From: a bacterium
GTDB taxonomy: Bacteria > Blakebacterota > Blakebacteria > Blakebacterales > Blakebacteraceae
Length of the DNA stretch: 11,624 nucleotides
Assembly: GCA_025774615.1 (NCBI GenBank)
Contig: JALGVQ010000086.1
Location: 1-11,624, forward strand
Direction of reading: 5' to 3'
Part shown: piece after piece, positions 6,724 through 11,624 of the stretch
Layout of the letters: every line of letters starts with the position of its first letter
Numbering within the stretch: the stretch's first letter is position 1
Made by a program: the position numbers and the translations under genes
The notes under the pieces: model-generated
Told to the model about the DNA's origin: nothing
Databases searched by the model: none
The model's input: only the letters and a program-made list of their open reading frames with translations

Positions 6724-7637
6724 GATCTGAAGCGATCGTCATCATCGGAGCGGGTCCGGCCGGTTGCGCGGCGGCAGTCCAGTGTGTCCGTCTTGGTGTG
6801 ATGCCCCGTCTCATCGATCGGAACGGGAGGCCGGGGGGACTGCTCTTGAATGCCTGGTCAGTCGAGAACTATCCCGGGATCGAACCGACAGACGGCAGGG
6901 CTATGGCAGTTCACCTGAAGGAATTCCTCGACCGGTTCGATATCACGATCGAGCAGGAGATCGTCGATGGTATTCACGTCGAGAGCGTTCATGGCGAAGG
7001 AGAGCACTACCTGGTCGAAACGACGGGTGAAAACACACTTGTCCGGGCAGTGATAGTCGCGACGGGAACCCGCCCGAAACTCCTCGTCGTTCCGGGTGCG
7101 GATGATCTGCGGGAAAAGAAACTGTGGTACGAGGTTATCGATCTTTTCGAACTGGAGCCGGATCCCGGACATATCGTGGTTATCGGGGGCGGGGAGGCGG
7201 CGCTCGATTATTCACTCTCTCTTGCCGGAGCGGGTGGGCGGGTCACCCTGCTGGTCAGGGGGGTGACATACCGGGCCTGCCGGAGACTGATCGAGGCAGT
7301 GGAGGCGTCTCAGACGATCACTCCCCTGTTCGGGGTGGAGGTCGAGAGTCTGGAGAGTACCGAGGGTGGTGTCTCTGTCAGATTTTCCAGAGCCGCTGTG
7401 GAGACCACGCTGGCATGCAACGGTGTTGTTGCGGCTCTCGGGCGAGAGGCTGCGACCTCAGACCTCCTGAAGGAATGCCCTGTGGAGAAACAGAGTTCGA
7501 TCTATACCGATTATCAGGGTCTGTTTATCGTGGGTGATGCCCGGCTCGGAGTGCTCGGCCAGGCTGGGATCGCGGTGGGTGATGGCCTGGAGGCGGCAAT
7601 GGCTGCCGTATCGGTCGTGGAGAGGGGGAGGGTGTGA
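6720..7637 (+). CDS. thioredoxin-reductase-fold FAD/NAD(P) oxidoreductase lacking the redox CxxC
   Basis: A 305-residue pyridine nucleotide-disulfide oxidoreductase of the two-domain thioredoxin reductase size. The FAD loop is IGAGPAG (9-15), followed by GRPGG (36-40) and WSVENYPG (46-53); ATGTRPK (114-120) ends the first FAD half; the NAD(P) loop is IGGGEAALD (155-163); and FIVGDAR (269-275) closes the FAD site. In thioredoxin reductase a CxxC sits in the NADPH domain just before the NAD(P) loop. Here that segment (about 134-148) has no Cys, and the five cysteines (16, 22, 187, 233, 253) form no CxxC. It therefore cannot be a classical thioredoxin reductase and is closer in logic to TrxR-like ferredoxin/flavodoxin reductases. 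The usual HRRxxxR phosphate-binding motif reads VRGVTYR, so NADH preference is possible. The GTG start sits in a 4-base overlap with the hydrolase gene, implying coupled translation. The electron acceptor may be the radical SAM protein or its carrier (inference). Confidence 0.9.
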   Translation: MRSEAIVIIGAGPAGCAAAVQCVRLGVMPRLIDRNGRPGGLLLNAWSVENYPGIEPTDGRAMAVHLKEFLDRFDITIEQEIVDGIHVESVHGEGEHYLVETTGENTLVRAVIVATGTRPKLLVVPGADDLREKKLWYEVIDLFELEPDPGHIVVIGGGEAALDYSLSLAGAGGRVTLLVRGVTYRACRRLIEAVEASQTITPLFGVEVESLESTEGGVSVRFSRAAVETTLACNGVVAALGREAATSDLLKECPVEKQSSIYTDYQGLFIVGDARLGVLGQAGIAVGDGLEAAMAAVSVVERGRV

Positions 7638-8545
7638 AACTGGAGATCGTGCACACTACCGGTGACGATGAGCTGGCCCAGGTATACGTGGCCAGACTCG
7701 ATGATGGTTTCCTCGTTGAATTTGTGGAGTCGGTTCAACCGCCGATCCCACGGAATGAGAAATGGGTGCTGATCGTTTCGACCCTTCGAGGCTGTCCGGT
7801 TGGATGCCCGATCTGTGATGCGGGTGGGAGCTATGCCGGGAAACTCACGCGTGAAGAGATCATGGCTCAGATCGACTTTCTTGTCCGGAGCCGGTTTCCT
7901 GAGGGATCTGTCCCGATTCCGAAACTGAAGATCCAGTTCGCCCGGATGGGAGATCCTGCACTGAATGAAGCGGTGCTGGATGTGCTCGAAACCCTGCCCG
8001 GCACCTGGAACATGCCGGGATTGATGCCTTGCATCTCAACGGTTGCTCCGGCCGGTTGTGACCGGTTTTTCGACAGGCTCGTCACTGTCAAGGATTCCCT
8101 CTACGGGGACGGACAGTTCCAGATGCAGTTCTCCCTTCATACCACTGATGAGGATGCCAGGCGCCGGCTCATACCATGCCGGACATGGCCGCTGGAGAAG
8201 ATCGCGGAATATGGCGACCGGTTCTTCAGTGCGGGAGACCGGAGGATAACCCTGAATTTTGCGCCATCAGTCGGTGTGCCTCTTGAACCTGCACGTCTTG
8301 TACCTCTCTTTTCACCGGATCGTTTCATCATCAAGCTGACACCGATCAATCCCACTCACGCTTCTGTCAGTGCACAGCTCGTCGGTCTGATTGATCCTGA
8401 AAATGAGGATTCGAATCAGGCTGTCATCGAAGAGTTCGAGGCGTACGGTTTCGAGACATTGCTGAGCATCGGTGAATTGCGGGAAAATGCGATCGGATCG
8501 AATTGTGGGATGTATGTAACCCGAATGAGAGAATCAGCGGGATAG
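7634..8545 (+). CDS. short RlmN-like radical SAM protein
   Basis: A 303-residue radical SAM enzyme, expected to use a [4Fe-4S] cluster to cleave S-adenosylmethionine. The cluster motif is Cys54-x3-Cys58-x2-Cys61 in GCPVGCPICDAG. The core follows the RlmN/Cfr family: IVSTLRGC before the cluster, ARMGDPALN (103-111) for the MGEP SAM motif, SLHTTDEDARRRLIP (167-181), KLTPINP (234-240) and SNCGMY (289-294) for the RlmN ACGQL with its methyl-carrying Cys355. It departs from RlmN in three ways: no N-terminal helical domain (E. coli RlmN has 384 residues), Ile47 at the position of catalytic Cys118, and Asp in place of Glu in MGEP. I therefore do not call it a 23S rRNA/tRNA methyltransferase. The GTG start overlaps the flavoprotein stop (GTGA), with a purine-rich GAGGGGGAGG just upstream. 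It ends eight bases from the convergent symporter gene. Confidence 0.85.
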   Translation: MKLEIVHTTGDDELAQVYVARLDDGFLVEFVESVQPPIPRNEKWVLIVSTLRGCPVGCPICDAGGSYAGKLTREEIMAQIDFLVRSRFPEGSVPIPKLKIQFARMGDPALNEAVLDVLETLPGTWNMPGLMPCISTVAPAGCDRFFDRLVTVKDSLYGDGQFQMQFSLHTTDEDARRRLIPCRTWPLEKIAEYGDRFFSAGDRRITLNFAPSVGVPLEPARLVPLFSPDRFIIKLTPINPTHASVSAQLVGLIDPENEDSNQAVIEEFEAYGFETLLSIGELRENAIGSNCGMYVTRMRESAG

Positions 8546-8553
8546 AACCACTC

Positions 8554-9939
8554 TTACACAGCTTCCGATTCCTCCGATTCCTCTTCCCTGTCGATCTTCT
8601 TCAGAAAAGTCCCGACTGTGCTGATCGCGACCCCTGAGAGAATAGCCACACCGATGAGGTTCGTCAGGGCCATCATCCCGTTGAATATGTCGCCGATCGA
8701 CCAGCTGGTCTCAACGCCCATCGAAGCGCCCAGGAAGATGAAGATACAGAAGGTCCACCGGAAGGGTTTACGGATACGGGGCCCGAAGATGTAGCTGTAG
8801 GAGATCTCACCGTAGTAGGGATTCGCGATGAGGCTCGAGAATCCAAAGAGGAGTGAGGAAGCGGCCACGATCAGGCCGCCGACACCGGGAATGGCTGTGT
8901 TGAAGGCATTGACGGTCATCTCGGTGCTGATCCCTTCGGTCCACACTCCGGTCACCAGAACGGCCAGAGCAGTTAGGGTGCAGACCACAAGGGTATCGAT
9001 GAATACATCCAGCGAGGCGATCATCCCCTGCCTGGCCGGTTCGCTGGTTCTGGCTGCTGCGTGGAATACAGCCGCCGTGCCCGTTCCTGCTTCGTTCGAG
9101 TAGGCACCTTTTGCAAAGCCCTGTCGTATCGCATGCGCGATAGTTGCCCCTGCAACGCCTCCCCCGACCGCCTGGGGATTGAATGCGCCCTTGAGGATCA
9201 GCGAAAATGCCTCCGGAATACGGTTCGCAAAGACGGCTATCGTGATGAGCGCTCCCCCGATGTAGAGGATGACCATGACGGGACTCAGGATCACCGTGAC
9301 ACGCGCGATCCATTTGATCCCGCCGATGATGACGAGCCAGACGAGCACTGCCAGTACGAGCCCGGATATCCATGGCTCGATGCCGGCTTGGGTTTTCAGT
9401 GCCAGGGCGATCGAGTTCGACTGCACAATGGTGGTCGCAAAGAGCGCCTTGCCCCCCATGAAGAAGGCGAAGATGCTGGCCAGCCAGCCAAGCCCCAGGC
9501 CGCGACTGATGTAGTACATCGGGCCTCCCGCAATACTGCCGTCGGGGGCGATGGTCCGGAAACGCTGCCCGAGTACGGCTTCAACGATCTTGGTGGCCAT
9601 GCCGAAGAAGGCGGCGAGCCACATCCAGAACACCGAACCGGGGCCTCCCAGAGCGATCGCGGTGCAGACGCCCGCGATGTTCCCGTTGCCGATGGTAGCT
9701 GCCAGTGATGTGGTCAGGGCCTGCAGGGGCGAGATGTCACCAGTGGCATCATCCTGCTCCCTATCCCTCTGTCCACTTCGCACCAGGAGGCGGATCGAGA
9801 GGCCGATCCGGCGGACCTGAATGAACCGGAGCCGTATCGTGAGGAATATCCCAACCCCGATGAGCAGCAGGAGGGTGTGCGGACCCCAGACAATGGCGCT
9901 CAGAAGGCGGATGACACGCTCGAACAATCCCATCTCCAC
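8554..9939 (-). CDS. sodium:alanine/glycine symporter, AGCS family
   Basis: An inner-membrane secondary transporter of 461 residues, normal for AGCS proteins (AlsT/DagA/GlyP), importing alanine or glycine with Na+ (some use H+). Family motifs are NGNIAG (85-90), LGGPGSVFWMW (97-107), GGPMYYI (138-144) and AYSNEAGTGTAA (279-290), the last being the signature helix, more often seen as SNEAGxGSA. About ten to eleven hydrophobic segments are visible, and the tail is short and acidic (EEESEESEAV). The start is GTG 9939, with AAGGAAGGGG about ten bases upstream; ATG 9933, two residues in, is an alternative. It is monocistronic as far as visible, convergent with the radical SAM operon with no hairpin in the eight-base gap, and divergent from the secreted carboxypeptidase, which may supply its amino acids. 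Substrate and coupling ion are inferred from the family. Confidence 0.94.
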   Translation of the reverse strand: MEMGLFERVIRLLSAIVWGPHTLLLLIGVGIFLTIRLRFIQVRRIGLSIRLLVRSGQRDREQDDATGDISPLQALTTSLAATIGNGNIAGVCTAIALGGPGSVFWMWLAAFFGMATKIVEAVLGQRFRTIAPDGSIAGGPMYYISRGLGLGWLASIFAFFMGGKALFATTIVQSNSIALALKTQAGIEPWISGLVLAVLVWLVIIGGIKWIARVTVILSPVMVILYIGGALITIAVFANRIPEAFSLILKGAFNPQAVGGGVAGATIAHAIRQGFAKGAYSNEAGTGTAAVFHAAARTSEPARQGMIASLDVFIDTLVVCTLTALAVLVTGVWTEGISTEMTVNAFNTAIPGVGGLIVAASSLLFGFSSLIANPYYGEISYSYIFGPRIRKPFRWTFCIFIFLGASMGVETSWSIGDIFNGMMALTNLIGVAILSGVAISTVGTFLKKIDREEESEESEAV

Positions 9940-9989
9940 GATTTGACAACCCCTTCCTTCGGGTACACCAACCGGTCGGGAAAGGGGCC

Positions 9990-10018
9990 ATTGTAGTGGT
10001 GGAACAGAAGCGCCTCAA
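9990..10018 (-). promoter_or_regulatory. sigma70-like promoter of the AGCS symporter gene
   Basis: On the minus strand, TTGAGG (10013-10018) and TACAAT (9990-9995) have a spacer of exactly 17 bases. They match consensus at four and five of six positions. The predicted start near 9983 leaves a leader of about 44 bases before GTG 9939. This is the best promoter match I found in the window. Confidence 0.6.
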
Positions 10019-10035
10019 TGCTCAGTGCAGTCCGG

Positions 10036-10055
10036 TGGTATACATAGAGTATGAT
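10036..10055 (+). promoter_or_regulatory. weak -10 candidates for the carboxypeptidase gene
   Basis: TGG followed by TATACA (10036-10044) looks like an extended -10, and TATGAT (10050-10055) matches the -10 consensus at five of six positions. Neither has a convincing -35 at 16-18 bases, so only the general location is suggested. Confidence 0.3.
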
Positions 10056-10094
10056 CGGATATCGCCCACATCACCCCTGCAGTCGAGGATGACC

Positions 10095-11624
10095 ATGCGA
10101 ACCAGGTTGAATGTTCCCGTATTCAGAGCAGTTGTCTTGTCGATCTTCCTGCTGACAGCGGCAGGCCCTGCGATCGCTCAGAACGATCTCCAGACTCCTG
10201 CTGAAGCCTCCGGATTCACCGCATATACCACCTACGCGGAGATGATGACCTACCTGCAGGCTGTGCAGGCATCTTCCCTGGAGATGAGACTCGCGATCTA
10301 TGGTGAATCGTATCAGGGGAGGGAGCTTCCCGTGGCGATCTTCAGCCGTCCGGGGATACGTGAGCCGTGGGAGGCGCTCGTGTCTGGGAAGCCGATCGCC
10401 GTAGTGGCCGCGAATGTGCACGGCGGGGAGCGCACCCTCAGGGAATCGCTTCTCATCCTGACACGTGACCTGGCGACACCGGGCACGGCGGCCAACAGAC
10501 TGCTCGACGATCTCATTATCCTGGTGGTGCCCTCTGTCAATCCCGATGGTCTGGAGGCACAGCCCCGTCCCACACGGGGGAACGCCTGGGGAATCGACAT
10601 GAACCGTGACTACATGAAACTGGAGCAGGATGCGCTGGCGGCCTATGTCGCAGAGATCGCCAATACCTGGCATCCGCACATCCTGGTAGATGGTCACAAT
10701 GGCGGCTCTTATCCGTACAATGTCTGTTATGCGAGCACGAGCAACGACACGCCTGATCCCCGGATCACCCGGCTCTGTGACGAGGAGATCTTCCCATTCA
10801 TGAATTCAATGATGGAGGAGAACGGATATCGGTCCTTCTACTACAGTGGAGGTGACGCGACCAAATGGCGGACCGGTGGGTCCGATCCCCGTATCGCCAG
10901 GAACTACCTGGGATTCTCGAACAGTATCGGAATCCTCTTCGAGTCACCGGGCGGGCAGGAGATGGAGCCGGGGATCCTGAGTGGAGTGGTGGGATATCTG
11001 TCCATCCTTGAATACACTGCCCGGAATCCCGGCAAGGTGATGGACACAGTGAGTAATGCCCGATGGGGAACAGTCGCGAAGGGTGAGAACCCGGGAGATG
11101 ATCTCACTGTCCAGCAGGTCTACGGTCCGGCTGATTTCCAGGTCACCTACCAGATACAGGAAGACCGGCGTGACCGGAGCTCTCCTCTGATCACGGTCGT
11201 GAGCGACAGCCTGATGAAGAAGCCGGTGCCCACGCTGCAGCGGACATGGCCGTATGCCTATCTCCTGCCGCGGGACGCTGTGGATGCCGTCGCGATGCTG
11301 CAGCGCCACGGCATCACGATCGAGGTTCTTCAAGATACGCTCACGCTCGAGGTGCAGGCGTACAAGCCGGCTGAATTCACCTGGCGGCGGGAGTACAACC
11401 ACGATGCCGCGGTGTTCGTTGAGGTTGAGGAGGTCGTGACCCTCACGCAGAGATTCCCGGCCGGGACGTACATGATCCCGACCGGGCAGTTCATGGGCAG
11501 GGTCGCGGCCCATCTGCTCGAACCGGAGACCAATGACAACGTGGTCAGATGGAACACCATGGACGCGTGGCTGCCGCTCTCGGAACCTTCCACCCGGTTC
11601 GGTGGACGGGGAGGCCGTCCCGCC
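10095..11624 (+). CDS. secreted M14-family zinc carboxypeptidase (3' end missing)
   Basis: Open to the right edge with no stop; 510 residues visible. The N-terminus is a Sec signal peptide: basic MRTRLN, hydrophobic core AVVLSIFLLTAA, and AIA at 26-28 before Gln-Asn, a signal peptidase I site. The mature part begins with a typical M14 preface (YGESYQGRELPVAIFS, 69-84). Catalytic residues follow in family order: the HxxE zinc pair His109-Glu112 in VHGGER, VNPDG (148-152), the substrate-binding NRD (170-172) in IDMNRDYMK, the third zinc ligand His201 in VDGHNGG, and the catalytic Glu283 in ILFESPGG. It should cut amino acids or short pieces from peptide C-termini in the periplasm or outside. 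The part after about residue 330 is an extension of unknown function, ending in a Gly/Arg-rich run (RFGGRGGRP) near the edge. ATG 10095 has GAGG six bases upstream; ATG 10089 abuts it. It is divergent from the amino acid symporter. Confidence 0.92.
   Translation, partial: MRTRLNVPVFRAVVLSIFLLTAAGPAIAQNDLQTPAEASGFTAYTTYAEMMTYLQAVQASSLEMRLAIYGESYQGRELPVAIFSRPGIREPWEALVSGKPIAVVAANVHGGERTLRESLLILTRDLATPGTAANRLLDDLIILVVPSVNPDGLEAQPRPTRGNAWGIDMNRDYMKLEQDALAAYVAEIANTWHPHILVDGHNGGSYPYNVCYASTSNDTPDPRITRLCDEEIFPFMNSMMEENGYRSFYYSGGDATKWRTGGSDPRIARNYLGFSNSIGILFESPGGQEMEPGILSGVVGYLSILEYTARNPGKVMDTVSNARWGTVAKGENPGDDLTVQQVYGPADFQVTYQIQEDRRDRSSPLITVVSDSLMKKPVPTLQRTWPYAYLLPRDAVDAVAMLQRHGITIEVLQDTLTLEVQAYKPAEFTWRREYNHDAAVFVEVEEVVTLTQRFPAGTYMIPTGQFMGRVAAHLLEPETNDNVVRWNTMDAWLPLSEPSTRFGGRGGRPA

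Noticed and set aside
7634-8545. Calling the radical SAM protein RlmN or Cfr (rRNA methylation or resistance)
   Set aside because: It lacks the N-terminal domain and the second catalytic cysteine, so the specific name is not supported.
8560-8590. Short direct repeat CCGATTCCT
   Set aside because: It simply encodes the acidic EES-type tail of the symporter; it is not a separate repeat element.
9061-9708. 215-codon plus-strand open frame opposite the AGCS symporter
   Set aside because: It is antisense to a clear membrane transporter and the translation is Asp/Arg/His-rich without domain signs.
10071-11513. Long minus-strand open frames (10071-10697, 10944-11513) opposite the carboxypeptidase
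   Set aside because: The plus strand encodes a complete M14 active site with a signal peptide; the minus frames show no recognisable domain.

Overview
The window reads as an ordinary chromosomal segment of a GC-rich (high-50s percent by eye) bacterium. It has tightly packed genes, frequent GTG starts and Shine-Dalgarno-type ribosome sites. The last protein is secreted through a Sec signal peptide. I cannot name the lineage. A PPi-type phosphofructokinase, an M14 exopeptidase of the kind common in Gemmatimonadota/Acidobacteriota/FCB-group genomes, and the base composition fit an uncultured FCB-like or spirochaete-like bacterium, but that is a guess. There is no rRNA, tRNA, CRISPR array, IS element or phage gene.

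Layout. Positions 1-553 (minus) hold a GNAT acetyltransferase cut by the left edge, probably the two-domain YoaP-like type. Divergent from it, 660-2411 (plus) encodes a KefB/KefC-like CPA2 cation:proton antiporter with a C-terminal TrkA-N/RCK domain. After a 227-base gap with a candidate promoter comes a phosphofructokinase (2639-3826, plus, GTG start) carrying the residues of the PPi-dependent type. A perfect 7-bp hairpin separates it from a convergent minus-strand pair: a 373-residue YghO-like GNAT-fold protein (4862-5983), followed downstream by a diacylglycerol/sphingosine-kinase-type lipid kinase (3858-4823).

A plus-strand operon (6097-8545) encodes an isochorismatase-type cysteine hydrolase, a thioredoxin-reductase-fold flavoprotein without the redox CxxC, and a short RlmN-like radical SAM protein. 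Both junctions are 4-base GTGA overlaps, so the three products probably act together. This is the least conventional part of the window. The radical SAM protein keeps the RlmN core motifs and the C-terminal cysteine, but lacks the RlmN N-terminal domain and has Ile where RlmN has its second catalytic cysteine.

Convergent to the operon is an AGCS sodium:alanine/glycine symporter (8554-9939, minus) with a good sigma70-like promoter. Divergent from it is a secreted M14 zinc carboxypeptidase (10095 to the right edge, incomplete). The last two suggest extracellular peptide trimming next to sodium-driven amino acid uptake.

The best leads are the hydrolase-flavoprotein-radical SAM operon and, more speculatively, the GNAT-fold/lipid-kinase pair, which resembles the acyltransferase-plus-kinase pairing known in bacterial sphingolipid synthesis.
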